The notes: generated from the letters alone by a model not told the origin. A stretch of 64,000 nt of DNA from Engraulis encrasicolus (GCF_034702125.1 NC_085865.1:27345540-27409539); one strand, 5' to 3'. Positions 11,468 through 26,394 are shown, counted from the first letter of the stretch. Numbers and translations: made by a program.

Positions 11468-12141
11468 AGTTGGTAATCCACTCGTCATCTTAATGGACAT
11501 CCACAACATTCGGGCCAACTGGCGTTGATGCATAAAAAAGATTATCAGCTTCGTAAGTGCATTTGTCTTTGATTAAGTATCTTCCCTTTCCTCCGTTTGG
11601 TAACACTACCAGGGTATTGGCGCTTCATTTTGATAATTTTGCAACTTTATCACAACTGAGCTTGACTCAACTTTCCTCTACTTCCTCTCGCAAAAAGAAC
11701 ACATTCGCGATGCCACATGCTGCACAAATATGCGCAGGCAGCGCAGCACAGCACAACCACACTGCATTAAGATTGCATTGTAATTGGCAATGCGCTTATT
11801 TGCGCTGCGCCGACTTGCACAAGTGTGTCATCGTGAACGTTGTTTTGGATATTCGTCTGGCGCACATGGCATAGATGGAATATACCATGTTCACGCGAAA
11901 GGGAGGGGGTGTGCATGTAATCTATATTTATTTGTGTTTTATTATGCTGTTTATTTTGTTTCTGACGTACAGAAATAAATATTTATGAACGCAGTATGTG
12001 CATTACTGACCAAAGCGCCCTAACTACCAACTGTAGGCCTATGGGAAGTTTGGGGGGGTCCTCTGGGGGCCCCTACATTTGGCTGGGCCTAAGGCGGTTG
12101 CCTAGGTACGCCTCAATATAAGAACCGCCACTACGCTTAGC

Positions 12142-13368
12142 TACCTCAAAATGAAAATGAATATGCTACTATTATGACGTCACGTTAGGTTACCGTGGTG
12201 CGACTATAAAAAGGCAGGCAATCAACATTTCAGCAACATTTGGAGCCTAATTTGAAGCCTAATTAACTGAAAGAGCAAATGGAAGTAATGGACAGCGTCA
12301 ACACAGACCTTCAGTGCTCCCAGGCCCCGGTGATACAAGCAACGAACAAACGAATGAGCACGAAGTAAGAAACCAACACACAACTCGGGCAATAACTAAC
12401 CTCCTGGCGGAGGTAAATAGCCTAACACACAAATACTACAGTAGGCTTTTACCAATAGGACTATATATTAATTAATATATAACAACAGTTATTATCACCA
12501 CCTCTTTTCATGACGGACAAATAGGGTCAAAAAGATCCAACGGGCTCTGCACTAGTACAGTATGAAAAAACAACATAGTGAAAGGTGTCTTGTTAACAGT
12601 GAGTGTGGTTGTGTAATTTCCTTGTGGGTTTCTGTCAACATAATACTTCAGATTCCAAAAATAACCTTTTAACGTTGAGCTTTTTGTAAATGTGAATGAA
12701 GAAATGGATCAATTTAAGTGTCAAGTTCCAGGTGTTCTTGGATCATGGTCCCCTTCGCCATGGCAATTTAATTACATACTTCAAAACATTTGGAGAGGGT
12801 TATTCAGGTTAACAAAACCATACCAGGCCAACATGCTTTGACCATGAGTCAGAAATGTGTTGCAATAGTGCTGATTTGAATGTAGAGATCTGCTTCACTG
12901 ATACATGCACTAGTTCAGACATTCAGAGGTTCAGAACAAAGTCAATGCATTCCTACGGCCTCACCATGACATCTCTAAAACCATTGCTAAGCATTATCTT
13001 GGCTCAAAGTAAAAAAGCAGCACATGACTGCATACTATAGACATTTATTTTAGTTTCACATTAGAGAAACCTTCAGCAGCTCAGATACAATATAGTATAT
13101 TATGACGTATATCCATTTTAGAACATTTTGGGGAATTTGACATTTTGGGATTGGGCATGGCATTGTATTGCAAAATGCATTTAATATAGTTTTAAAAAAT
13201 AGGCTATGTTCTCCAAGTACTTGAATGGCAAGATGATAGGACATCTGAACCGTCATTTCCAACAATAAAAGCCAAAAGTAAAAAATGGCACTTACATCAT
13301 TTTGTGTTTGCATAGTCTATATATCTCTCTTTTTCTTAAATCATTATTCCATTTTCACCAATTACCAG
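12142..13368. other. Unannotated, apparently unique sequence
   Basis: AT-rich sequence with no supported gene, RNA or transposon. It has several short frames, none with protein-like features. Confidence 0.5.
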
Positions 13369-13416
13369 GTCACCGAACATGGCAGCTTTGCTGTCCTCCT
13401 CGAGGCTTATTTTCAG
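13369..13416 (+). other. Candidate 48-bp exon (weak)
   Basis: The segment is preceded by a pyrimidine-rich tract ending in CAATTACCAG and followed by GTAATC. It is open in phase 0 as VTEHGSFAVLLEAYFQ. An ATG in strong Kozak context (A at -3, G at +4) at 13379 would instead encode MAALLSSSRLIFR, which looks like a mitochondrial-type leader. No homologue is recognised. Splice-like pairs arise often by chance in 64 kb, so the call is speculative. Confidence 0.2.
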
Positions 13417-16787
<3,371 letters not shown>

Positions 16788-16952
16788 TATATCCCCGAAA
16801 CGCGACGCTTCCAGTCCCCCATCATTCCTACCACTCCCGTCCACCATTTCGGAAACGTATATGATACATACAGACGTGACATGACGTGCATAGGCTTAAA
16901 ACCAAACGACTATTGTGAAAATGAAGCAAAAAATGGGGCAAATGGTAATACT

Positions 16953-17272
16953 GTTTTAATGGTTCAGTGGATATACCACATTAGGTACAGTGTAATAACC
17001 AGTGTAACAATATTTAATACAATGTAATTTTTTTACTTACATCATGTGTTTGTGCGTAAGTGGTATTACATGGTATTGCATATTGTTACACTGGTATTAC
17101 ACTATATTACATGGTATTGCATACTGTTACACTCGTTATTACACTGTACCTGATATTGCATATTGTTACACTGGTATTACACTAGTATTACATGGTATTA
17201 AATATTGTTACATTGGTTATTACACTGTACCTAATATGGTAGATTCACTGAAATGGTGAACCATTAAAATAA
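16953..17272. repeat. Hairpin with internal short tandem repeats
   Basis: The segments TTTTAATGGTTCA and ATTAGGTACAGTGTAATAAC near 16953-17010 recur inverted near 17205-17272. Between them the phrase GGTATTACATGGTATTGCAT and variants repeat in tandem. It is probably a small MITE inside the larger TIR element. Confidence 0.6.
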
Positions 17273-17275
17273 GGT

Positions 17276-17868
17276 GTTACCGGGCAAATCAATCCACCCA
17301 GTCAGAAGTTATGGGTCAAATGAAAATTCCGCCATTTTGAAAGTGTTGTCTTCCAAACTCGAATCAGTTCATGAACCTACCCTAGAGCATTCACACACAA
17401 AATCTGGGACAAATCCATCCACCCGGTCAGTAGTTATGGGCCAAAGAATAATTCGGCCATCTTGAATTCAGCCATCTTGAAAGTGTTGACCTCCAAACTC
17501 GAATCAGTTCATGAACCTACCCTAGAGCATTCACACACCAAATCTGGGACAAATCCATCCACCCGGTCAGAAGTTATGGACCAAACAAAAATTCGGCCAT
17601 CTTGAATTCAGCCATCTTGAAAGTGTTGACCTCCCATCTAGAAGCAGTTCATGAACCTACCCTAGAGCATTCACACACCAAATCTGGGACAAATCCATCC
17701 ACCCGGTCAGAAGTTATGGACCAAACAAAAATTCGGCCATCTTGAATTCAGCCATCTTGAAAGTGTTGACCTCCAAACTCGAATCAGTTCATGAACCTGC
17801 CCTAGAGCATTCACCCAAAAAATCTGGGACAAATCCAAACATCCGTTCAAAAGTTATCGCGTTAACAC
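17276..17868. repeat. 140-bp tandem repeat, about 4.2 copies
   Basis: The marker AAGTTATGG recurs at about 17306, 17431, 17571, 17711 and 17851, giving steps of 125, 140, 140 and 140 bp. Each unit carries CATTTTGAAAGTGTTG- or CCATCTTGAAAGTG-like sequence, a GAATCAGTTCATGAACCT-like phrase and AAATCTGGGACAAATCCA. The first unit is shorter and the last diverges into the minisatellite flank. Confidence 0.9.
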
Positions 17869-17880
17869 GAAAGACCTTAC

Positions 17881-18048
17881 GCGGCGGCGGACGCGGCGGA
17901 CGCGGCGGACGCGGCGGACGCGGCGGACGCGGCGGACGCGGCGGACGCGGTGGACGCGGCGGACGCGGCGGACGCGGCGGACGCGGCGGACGCGGCGGAC
18001 GCGGCGGACGCGGCGGACGCGGCGGACGCGGCGGACGCGGCGGCGGCG
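17881..18048. repeat. GC-rich 9-bp minisatellite (CGCGGCGGA)n
   Basis: About 18 tandem copies of a 9-bp unit, nearly all C and G with two CpG per unit. One unit has GTGGA in place of CGGCGGA-type sequence near 17949. It stands out sharply from the AT-rich surroundings. Arg/Gly- or Pro-rich open frames through it (such as 17789-18301 minus) are artefacts. Confidence 0.97.
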
Positions 18049-18094
18049 CACGCAAAACCATTACATCCCCGACGCTCCGCGTTTCGGGGATATA

Positions 18095-18869
18095 ATTACA
18101 GCTTCTTCTCACTTTTTCATACTGTGATTTTATTTGTTTCCCGATCCCAACTGTATTTCTCTGCCAACTGCTTGTATGACAGCCTGTCTTGCTTGCATAG
18201 TTATGCACTGAATTTGGGAATAATTGCATCACATCTGATTGGAGAGTAAGACACAGAGAGACAGCTTTGCACACACAGTCACATTCCACCCACACACACA
18301 CTATGCCTTAATGATTCACAGCTGAGTGTGTATTCTGTGTATTTCCTTTCACGCTGCTTCTTCACTAGCATTAACCCAGCAAGGCCTACTTACAGCACAG
18401 CCTGTCTGGCATATCTGGCCACGGCAAAATGAGCCTCCGAATGCTTATCAGTGTGTGGTGGGACAGGCTGGGGAATTACTTGTGTCAAAAATGTGGGACT
18501 AGTGGCTCATTAAACAGAGAGCACTGGGGAGAGGCCTGTCAGGGTTGCCCCTAGATAGTGGCCTCCAGCCAAGGCCGCTGACAGCTTTGGCCGGGCCCAG
18601 CACAAGTTATCTGAAAGGCTCCTCCACCCATACAATGCAATGCAGACCCAATTCTGGACCGCCTCTCTGCCTGGGCTCGGGACAAATGACCCCTTTGCCC
18701 CCCAGCCTTTCCCACATCAGCTGCCCTGCCTCCTGCATGTCTACAGTACATAGGAGGCCTTGTGGTTGCAACCATTTTTGCAATCACCAGATAAAAAATG
18801 GAATGCAAGCAATACTTATTCTACGACCAATTAATGCAGATTGCGAAAGCATCTCCTGGGCATGTTCGG
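18095..18869. other. Mostly unique sequence with a possible hAT remnant
   Basis: No gene is supported. Around 18575-18710 the phrases GGCCGCTGACAG and GGGACAAATGACCCC resemble GC-rich terminal regions of fish hAT MITEs such as the one at 38211-38360. No paired terminus or duplication was found. Confidence 0.3.
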
Positions 18870-19270
18870 CCCACATTCCTAATTCCAAAAGGTGTGTTTG
18901 GCGCAAAGATAACATTGCACATCAGACCATAACTACAGTGAAACATGGTGGTGGCAGCGTCATGCTTTGCGCTGTTTATCTTCAGCTGGAACTGTGGCCT
19001 CAGTCAGGGAGCAGGGAATTATGAACAGTTCCAAATACCAGTTTTGGCAAAAACCCGTCTGCTTCCTTTCAGAAAGTTGAAGATGAATAAGAACTTAATC
19101 TTTCAGAATGATTTTCCCCTAAGCACACACATAAATCAAAAAGAATGGCTTCACCACAGAAGTAAGACTGAGGTTTTGAATCTACAGTTCAGACCTGAAT
19201 CCCATCACTCATCTGTGGGGTGATGTGAAGAGGGATGTGCACACGAGATGACCTCACAATCTGCCATATG
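18870..19270 (+). pseudogene. Tc1/mariner transposase, degenerate C-terminal part
   Basis: The plus strand encodes TTTVKHGGGSVML near 18930-18970, the conserved strand around the second catalytic aspartate of Tc1-like DDE transposases. About 230 bp later the frames decay through sequence corresponding to the family's S-P-D-L-N-P-I-E motif (around 19185-19205) and the following L-W-x-D-x-K-R and R-C-x-x-N-L blocks. Stops and frameshifts separate these pieces. No terminal inverted repeats were found, so this is an old fragment. Confidence 0.8.
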
Positions 19271-19402
19271 GGCATATATTGGCACATTATGATCAAGTAT
19301 TAGTGTAAGGGTATGCATATTTTTGAAACAATGTTAATATAAGTTTTTTTTTTAATTAATTTCAATTTTGATACAGAGTGGATACATAATGGAGCACAAG
19401 GT

Positions 19403-19629
19403 CTGGCTGGACTGGTAATTTGGCATACAGGGCATTTCCCCGGTGGGCCAATAGTCCTTAGGGGGCAATACTGCTGTTTTCCTGGATATAGGCCCACAAT
19501 TGGGGAGACGGAGGCCCATTGGTGCATCGTCAACATAGGCAGTATGAACGTGGCGTGTGAATTGTGTGAGTTAGGGGCGAGACTATGCCAAAAATGCCCA
19601 GGCCTTTTGTTGGTTCCAGTCCAGCCCAG
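19403..19629. mobile_element. hAT-type MITE, diverged
   Basis: The left end CTGGCTGGACTGG and inverted right end CTGGGCTGGACTGG resemble the CAGGGCTGGACTGG family seen intact at 46849-47063. They are followed by CATTTCCCCGGTGGGCC. No clear target duplication remains. Confidence 0.6.
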
Positions 19630-22355
19630 GATCTAACAGATAATACTCCCATAGACGGGGAAAGAAAATTAATCAATATTTTAATGCCAAAATCAAAACT
19701 TGTATCCCTTTTGGACCTGATTCTAAGCTTTCTGATGTTGGCCTCCCATTATCTACCAATTCAAACCAAATCATCCACAAAGCCCAGACATCCCCTCAGC
19801 TCCAAGAACACACGGATCCAGCATCACAATCACCCAAACAGAAAAACATTATACCGACAAACTCAAACACAAATCCCGGACCCACTGGCAGCCTCTAAGA
19901 GACAACGAATAATCAAACTGCAAGGTGCACACAAAACAACATCTAAAACAAAGACCAAGACTTCACTGTATCTTCAAAGAGCATACAGTAATGTCTTGAG
20001 TACAGTTGTTTATCTCTGAGTCCATCACTATCCTGTCTGGCCTTGACCTGGCCAATTGGAAATGCACTGTCTGTTAGCCTGCAGACATTTTAATCGACAG
20101 AGGACTCATACAGCAAATTCAAAACTGCCTCTGAACATTTAAAGATTTGCTATATTTTATGCCGTGAGGCAGCAAATAATCATCGTCCAATTATCATTAC
20201 ACTCAATCTATTTTACAATCCACACCTCTCTCTCTCTCTCTCTGTCCCTCTCTCTCTCTTCTCCTCTGCCAGTCTACTCTTGAGTTTATAATTGGTTTAA
20301 TTTAGGCCTACCTTATTTTGCTGTTTTTTGCTCTTTGTTATTTTTTGGGGGAACTCTACTGTTTGCTTCCTCCTCCTCATTAGAAGAAGACACCATGAAA
20401 AACTTTTTTAGGAAGCCTCACAGTGCAAGGCCTATTAATCATTTCCTAAGTGAGAGAGCTGTCTGACATCTTTCAACCAAACCGAAGCTCCTTCAAATCC
20501 CATTGAAAGTAGTAAAGTTGGTTCAGTAAACATGAAATAGATGTAATTAACCTACTTACATGTATTGCCAGGTGCCAATGAATTTTGTATGGAAATATGT
20601 AATTGTGCAGAACAAGGAAGTCATTTTTACCCCATTTTCAGTCCAACCACTTGTATGTAGAAGTCATTAATTGTTTTTTTGCACATAGACTATGGCTAAA
20701 AGCTGTATTAAAATATCTTCACCCATTTGTAAACCCAAGATATATTTATTTTCTATAGCTCATCTTTTACCAACATATGAGTGATACTAAGTTGATCACA
20801 TTACGGGAAACAGTACACTTCAAATTTGGTACCAGTTGTTTTGTTTGGCATAGAAGAGGCTTGCATTTAACTGATGATGAGTTGTATGACTTCCCTAGAA
20901 GTTAATTGAATATCAGATGCTATTTAATGTTATAACCTTACTGTCACGAAAATTGTAATTGCTATGTCTTAACCTGTTACTTATGGCTCTCGGTAATGTC
21001 ATAGCGATGTTGTTATGATGTTGTTGAGTATTTTCAGCAAATAGTGAATAGGCCCGTTTCCGACCCCCATCTACACTAAGAGGCTATACTGATAGTTTGG
21101 AAATTAAAGAAGTTTTGTGAAGCTCTTGCTGAATTTCTTACGAGAATGTATTCACAATGTGTTGCATTATGTGATTTCGTTTTATGTTAATAAAGTCTTT
21201 TAATGTCCTAATGTAGGTATATCCAATGTTTTTCTTTTTCATGAGGGATTTTAGTTCCTGTGACTTCTCTACACTTTCATGCTAGCAAGCAATAAATCAT
21301 CCAGTCTAGAATAAATAAGCTACCTGATGTTTGTGTATTTCATGGTCTGCTGTGGGTATGTCAGTAAGATGTGTTATACTTTTGCTAACAGTAGCCCCTT
21401 AATGCACACCGTACTTCCTGTGGCACGCTGTAATAGACATTGAAAGTTAACTACTATAGTACTACACTACTATGACGACGATGAGTGCACGGGGCCTTTA
21501 GTAATACATTACGACTTATTCTGGTAACAGCTCATTTATAATATCGTGTCTTTTGGGGTTAAACAATATTCATTTCAAGATGATTTCACATAATGAAATC
21601 ACTTGCGATCACTGTCACTTTACTTTTTGATTTCTCTGTGGTGATCAGTTGGTCACTTGTTATTTCAAGGTCAATACATTCCAGATGAGGGTAGTGCATG
21701 CATATGGCTCTTGAACTGTTTGTTCACAGCTTCACCATCTGAATCAGGAAGTAACCTAACAAGAAATGATCATATCAGGGTCGATATGGGAATTATTCTG
21801 GGTCCGGAAGTGTATATTCAGAAGATAATGGGATTTGATCTGCAGCAATTGAAATGGAGAGTGTGGTTGTGTGAGCTTATACAAATTGATTATTTGTCAT
21901 CCATATGTAAGGTACTCTCCTGTGCTTTATAGTGTGTTAGAAGTGTGGCATCGGTTCCAGTGCTGTATCTACTGTGTTACATTGACTTGTGATAATATTG
22001 AGATATTGGGATGTAGAATGATGAAATAACTGTGGTGTGACTTATATGAATGCTGATATGGTTTACTGGTCCATAGAACGATAGAGTAGGCCGCTTTAAT
22101 ATGCTATTCCGGGAGGAAATAGGCTGTTCTAGAAGCATCATCAGAAAAACCGTGTTTGTGGCATCCACTTCATATCTGAAGTTATAGTGACCATTCATTT
22201 TCTTATCTCTGAAAAAAAAACCACCTAGCTGGTTTCTTTATAAATGTGAGGTAAATGGTTGATTCTGCTCCAACAACGCACAGCCCGATTACGTCACATC
22301 TGTCTACAAACAGTAAAAGGATCAGGCAGGTTGATGTGCAAGTTCCCTTGTTTGA
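19630..22355. other. Unannotated, apparently unique sequence
   Basis: No supported gene. A 144-codon frame at 19585-20019 is low-complexity, rich in K, T, S and Q, and unlike any family I recognise. A (CT)n-rich tract occupies about 20225-20262. A segment near 20990-21060 with ATGTTGTTATGATGT is echoed near 51548-51570, hinting at an old shared repeat. Confidence 0.5.
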
Positions 22356-23646
22356 CCCTCAAGCGACCGGCCTGTTTTTGCGACTAATCTGACCGAGCGG
22401 GGTCATTTATGACCCCAAGGAGTTTATATATAAATACCACCCTATCAATTATTTTTTGGGGTTCATTCAAATTTATTTACATCTTGTACATACTTGTCCC
22501 TCATCTAAAGCAAAAAAATGTGAATTGGAACATTTTATTGTTTTGCTAAAAATTACTCAAACTTACATACGCATATGCTAAATATGATGTATGCCCTCAT
22601 TTGCATATGTAAACATCAAAATACAAAAAACATCCAATACATTTTTTTCTTCTCTCATCATCAGTAATCATCTGAGAAAGTTTCATGGTGATAGCTATCA
22701 TTTACATTTTTTAGCCTATTCACTTGTAGTAGTCTTACCGTAATAGTACAGTATACTGTATTTATGCTAATTATGGAAATTGCTCAAAGTGAAACTTTGG
22801 GAAACCAAGCTAAATTCTATCCATTAGGCCCATAGATGATATTCCTGCAATAAAACTTTAAGGTACTCAACATTTCTGGGTTCATGAAATCACAAGATCA
22901 GAGAATATGGTAATTTACATAGACAAAACCACGTCTCAAACATATAACCTTGTGCACACTCAAAATTTCTCTGAAACTTTTTCTGGACATTGTAGCTGTG
23001 AAAAGGTGTCTTCCACATGTATTAGAGCAAAGAAATGATTCAACTGATGCTTCAGCCTTTGTATAGTCATATAATAAGGAAAATTCTAAAAACGCCATTG
23101 ATTTCTACACTGATGACTTGTTTCCTCCCTCTTTGTTCATCAGGATGACTTCCATTTCATATTCTAATCATTTGTCTAGGACCACTGTGCCATAATATCA
23201 ACAAATATGGAGCAATAACAGAGGAAATGCTACCTGGGTGCCCTCACAATATGCTTCGTTGGCTATCGCAGGGGTGCCCTATTTATTTATATAATATATT
23301 ATATTTTAATACTATAAATGTTTATATTATGAATATTTTAGGTCTGCTGACCATGGCCTGCCCCAAGACACAAAATACAAAAACCAGATTTGAAAATTAC
23401 AACAACACTGGACATTATAATGTTGAGAGTCTCATGGATTCTCTCGGGGTCATAAATGACCCCAGAGGTGTTTTGATTATAAATCCCACATAGATGGTCC
23501 AAATCTCACAAAAATGATTCACAACATGCACAACATATGTATTGACAAACTCCTTGAAGGACAAGTTTTTCTGATAAAAATTGCAGAAATGGTGTATGAA
23601 AATATGTGCCCGGGGTCATAAATGACCCCAGTTGGTCGCTTTAGGG
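22356..23646 (-). mobile_element. piggyBac-type DNA transposon, decayed
   Basis: The ends are CCCTCAAGCGACC on the left and, inverted, CCCTAAAGCGACC on the right. The right flank is a perfect TTAA (23647-23650). The left flank is TTGA, a single change from TTAA. TTAA targets and CCC-starting ends are typical of piggyBac. The palindrome GGGGTCATWWATGACCCC occurs three times, at 22399, 23446 and 23612. A transposase remnant lies at 22898-23098 on the minus strand. Confidence 0.85.
22898..23098 (-). pseudogene. piggyBac transposase fragment
   Basis: The minus-strand frame of about 66 codons contains LFTATMSRKSFREIL. This fits the piggyBac transposase (DDE_Tnp_1_7) segment where an R-P-I-F-x-x-T-M-S-x-x-R-F-x-x-I-L pattern precedes the first catalytic region. 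The preceding S-V-E-S-F and G-R-H match the expected S-x-x-x-L-W and G-R-P block in spacing. The frame runs out on both sides and no catalytic aspartates can be traced. It lies inside TTAA-flanked piggyBac ends, which supports the assignment. Confidence 0.7.
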
Positions 23647-23840
23647 TTAAACAAACTTTTTAGAGAGGCCTTTATTATTTAACAGCACAGCCTGCAGCAG
23701 ATGCTGAAACACAAGTTAGCAATTGTGTGGTTGGAGGAGTGTGTATAGCTACTGCACTGCATGTGCTCTTGGGGGATAACATGACTTGTTTGGCTGTTAG
23801 TGTTAGTGCTACCTTCCATTCCCCACCTGCGTTCACATAC

Positions 23841-23844
<4 letters not shown>

Positions 23845-23927
<83 letters not shown>

Positions 23928-23988
23928 TGTGTGTGTGTGTATGTGTGTGTGTGTGCGTGTGCGTGTGCGTGTGCGTGTGCGTGTGCGT

Positions 23989-24029
<41 letters not shown>

Positions 24030-24030
24030 C
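23845..24030. repeat. (GA)n(GT)n(GTGTGC)n compound microsatellite
   Basis: About 40 GA units (to 23925) switch to GT units and then to about nine GTGTGC hexamers before returning to GT. All open frames through it (for example 23675-24142 minus) are artefacts. Confidence 0.98.
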
Positions 24031-24781
24031 CAAAATGTGTTTGTTCCGCCACAGCCTTGAGGTTAAAGTGTGAAAGGTGCCATGTCTGAGCTCTTTCCAG
24101 GTTTGTTATAGTGTGAACACAACACCTCCTGTAGCAAGACATGTCATTGTTTCCAAAACAGGATTTTTGCCACTATGCCCCCCCGTCTCCCCGCCCACCT
24201 ACACATAGAACATTCATCAGTATGTGAAAGCAAGCAGGGAATGGCAGGTGTAGCACAAACACCAACAACCAAACAACCACACTTCTCATACTGGGGTATT
24301 ATTTCATACATCGTTTACTGCTGTCAAAAAATAACACTGCGAGTGCGCGAATAATGCAAAATCAGTTGCCAGAATTTATTGAGTCCTTCAGAAAGTCATG
24401 ATTGTGTTTTGATTTCCATAAAATATAAAATGTCAGGCGTTGGTTTGCTCTTTTCTTTACTGTAATTGCTACTGTGAATGTCACCTGTAGTCTAGAATTT
24501 AATGCACGGTCGTCACAGTTTTATTAGGTGTGAGTTGGAGTATTGTTGACTGTACCAGTTTGTATTTTTGTGTCTTTAAAAAAAACTCAGGTACAGTACG
24601 GAACTATACAACACTGGAAATGTGTGTTAGTCAAACTATCAGTCATTGCAAATTAACACATGTGAATGCTTTATAGGCAATGGTGTAAGAAGAGTCGGTG
24701 CCATAGAGAGTGTGGCTTGGATGTTTGTGTTTCATGTACTCTCAAAGGTCAGTGCATAAAGCATACTTATCAGATAGGTAG
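24031..24781. other. Unannotated, apparently unique sequence
   Basis: No gene or transposon supported. A C-rich run is at about 24178-24197. Confidence 0.5.
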
Positions 24782-25103
24782 TAGTGAAAGTGAAAGTGAA
24801 AGCCCATTGGGAAACTCCAACTCCCATTGTCATTGTGACACAGCACTCCACAGCACACAAGTGAACACTGCACACAACGAAATTGCATTTATGCCTCACC
24901 CGTGCAAGGGGGCAGCCCTCAGTGGCGCCCCATGGGTAGCAGTGCGGTGGGACGGTACCATGCTCAGGGTACCTCAGTCATGGAGGAGGATGGGGGAGAG
25001 CACTGGTTGATTACTCCCCCCACCAACCTGGCGGGTCGGGAGTCGAACCGGCAACCTCTGGGATGCAAGTCTGACGCCCTAACCGCTCACCCATGACTGC
25101 CCA
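24782..25103 (-). mobile_element. tRNA-derived SINE, minus strand
   Basis: Read on the minus strand, the head begins GGGCAGTCATGGGTGAGCGG, with an A-box-like TGGGTGAGCGG. About 40 bp later comes GGTTCGACTCC, a perfect RNA polymerase III B box. A unique body of about 200 bp follows. The 3' tail is a short (ACTTTC)n-like repeat, seen on the plus strand as GTGAAAGTGAAAGTGAAAG. The layout (tRNA head, body, simple tail) defines a SINE, not a functional tRNA. Confidence 0.85.
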
Positions 25104-26069
25104 AGGTAGGTCACTTTGTGTACTTCAATAATATACCATATTCAGTATTATTTTACATTTTCATAGTGATTAGCTGACAATTTCATACAACGTGGACACA
25201 TACTGCACATTTGAGACAAGAAGACATACAGCTGTAGGCTCTATGCTAGACATTGAAACTGTATTTTAATTGAAATGACTGTATATATACAGTGCATGTA
25301 TGTATGCGCACCTCTTTCCTCACCTTATATACCTTCTCTCTCTGCTGTTGTCTGAAAGTTTTAAAAATCAAGTAAAGCCTAGAGTACTTACAAAAAAAGT
25401 TTTCCCTTTATCACACATGTAGGCCCATTTATTTCCCTCGCTGCAGTGTATTCTCCTCCCAATCAGTACAGTACACAAATCCTTGTTGACTTTAATGTCA
25501 AGGCCCATCCTTTTCATTCAACCACTTTGTCAAAAGCCGTTTGACAACGTTGTAGAGTGGGCAGGTCCATAACCTATGCCTACTGCTCAAGCATTTCTAA
25601 AATGAAAAGCAAATCCTGTGCCAGCTAATCACAAGAAACGACTGTTGAAAGACTTCAACAAGGAAATGTTTAAAAAATGTGTACACCTCAATCAGGGTAA
25701 ATGTGATCAATAACCTTTTTTTACTGCCCCGCTTTAAGCCACATTAACATTTGGGTCACTGGATTGACACTGTGGAAAGATTTGCTGCCTTAACTAGAAC
25801 ATTAGAAATTGAATATTTGTAAAATGTTACATGTGAGAGGTATGCGTAATAAGATTATATGACTATAAGATTATGAGTAATAACATTTATGTACCTGGTT
25901 CAAAGTGCCCTATTTCATGGGTCTATGAGGTATGAGAAAGTATTTTTTTTGTTTTCTTTTGTTTAATCAGAGCACAGATATTGCCAGATTGCCATATTTC
26001 CCACAAGTGAACACAAAAAGTGAGGGATTCTGAAAAGTTTCTTTCCATTTTTTTCCTGTGCCGCTTCAG
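25104..26069. other. Unannotated, apparently unique sequence
   Basis: No gene, RNA or repeat supported. It ends in a pyrimidine-rich tract that could serve as a splice acceptor for the next segment. Confidence 0.5.
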
Positions 26070-26251
26070 GCCTCCCAACCCACCAAAGGGATTGCACAGT
26101 TGGCTGCATCTCAAAAGAGGCCTGCCACCAGGAAGAGACTAAAAGAATCCCACCTTTTTGATTTACGAGGAGAAGACAAGACCATTGAAGAAGAGGGGGA
26201 TACAACAAATGAATCAAGTGGATTGGAGACTGACCACAGGCCCCTCATGGC

Positions 26252-26252
<1 letters not shown>
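26070..26252 (+). other. Candidate exon abutting a (GT)n array (weak)
   Basis: A strong acceptor-like tract (TTTTTTTCCTGTGCCGCTTCAG) ends at 26069. The next 61 codons are open and have ordinary coding composition, including KRPATRKRLKESHLFDL and EEEGDTTNESSGLETD. The only GT available as a donor is the start of the (GT)n array at 26252, which is unusual. No homologue is recognised. It could be a true exon, a decayed exon or chance. Confidence 0.25.

Positions 26253-26394
<142 letters not shown>

Larger units (their letters stand above)
7976..12133. mobile_element. hAT-type DNA transposon, 4158 bp, carrying nested insertions
   Basis: The left end CAGTGGCGGA matches the inverted right end TAGTGGCGGT. 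A perfect 8-bp duplication CGCTTAGC flanks it at 7968-7975 and 12134-12141. It contains an (AAT)n tract, two (CA)n arrays and a 2-kb foldback element at 9459-11467. A possible transposase scrap lies at 9065-9256 on the minus strand. No intact transposase is present. It sits about 210 bp from the previous hAT. Confidence 0.9.
16788..18094. mobile_element. TIR element filled with tandem repeats, about 1.3 kb
   Basis: Both ends read TATATCCCCGAAACGCG in inverted orientation (16788-16804 and 18078-18094). The sequence is compatible with a TA target duplication. The interior holds a nested hairpin, about four 140-bp tandem repeats and a 9-bp GC-rich minisatellite. There is no transposase, so it would be non-autonomous. 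Superfamily unassigned. Confidence 0.65.

Noticed and set aside
17276..17868. Regularly spaced repeats resembling a CRISPR array
   Set aside because: The 140-bp units are contiguous tandem copies without variable spacers, in a eukaryotic genome.
17789..18301. 170-codon minus-strand open frame, Pro/Arg-rich
   Set aside because: It is generated by the 9-bp GC-rich minisatellite, which is open in several frames on both strands.
19585..20019. 144-codon plus-strand open frame
   Set aside because: Low complexity, no recognisable family, no splice or initiation context, and its start lies inside a decayed hAT MITE.
23675..24142. 155-codon His/Thr/Ser/Leu-rich open frame
   Set aside because: It runs across a (GA)n(GT)n compound microsatellite; the same holds for the frames at 15085-15343, 26058-26455, 44700-45179 and 53475-53991 where they cross repeats.
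24782..24805. Independent GTGAAA microsatellite
   Set aside because: It is the short simple-repeat tail of the minus-strand SINE.
25020..25103. tRNA gene
   Set aside because: The A- and B-box sequence belongs to the head of a SINE with a body and simple-repeat tail; the anticodon and acceptor stems are not intact. The same applies to 28139-28285, 29512-29674 and 57702-57850.
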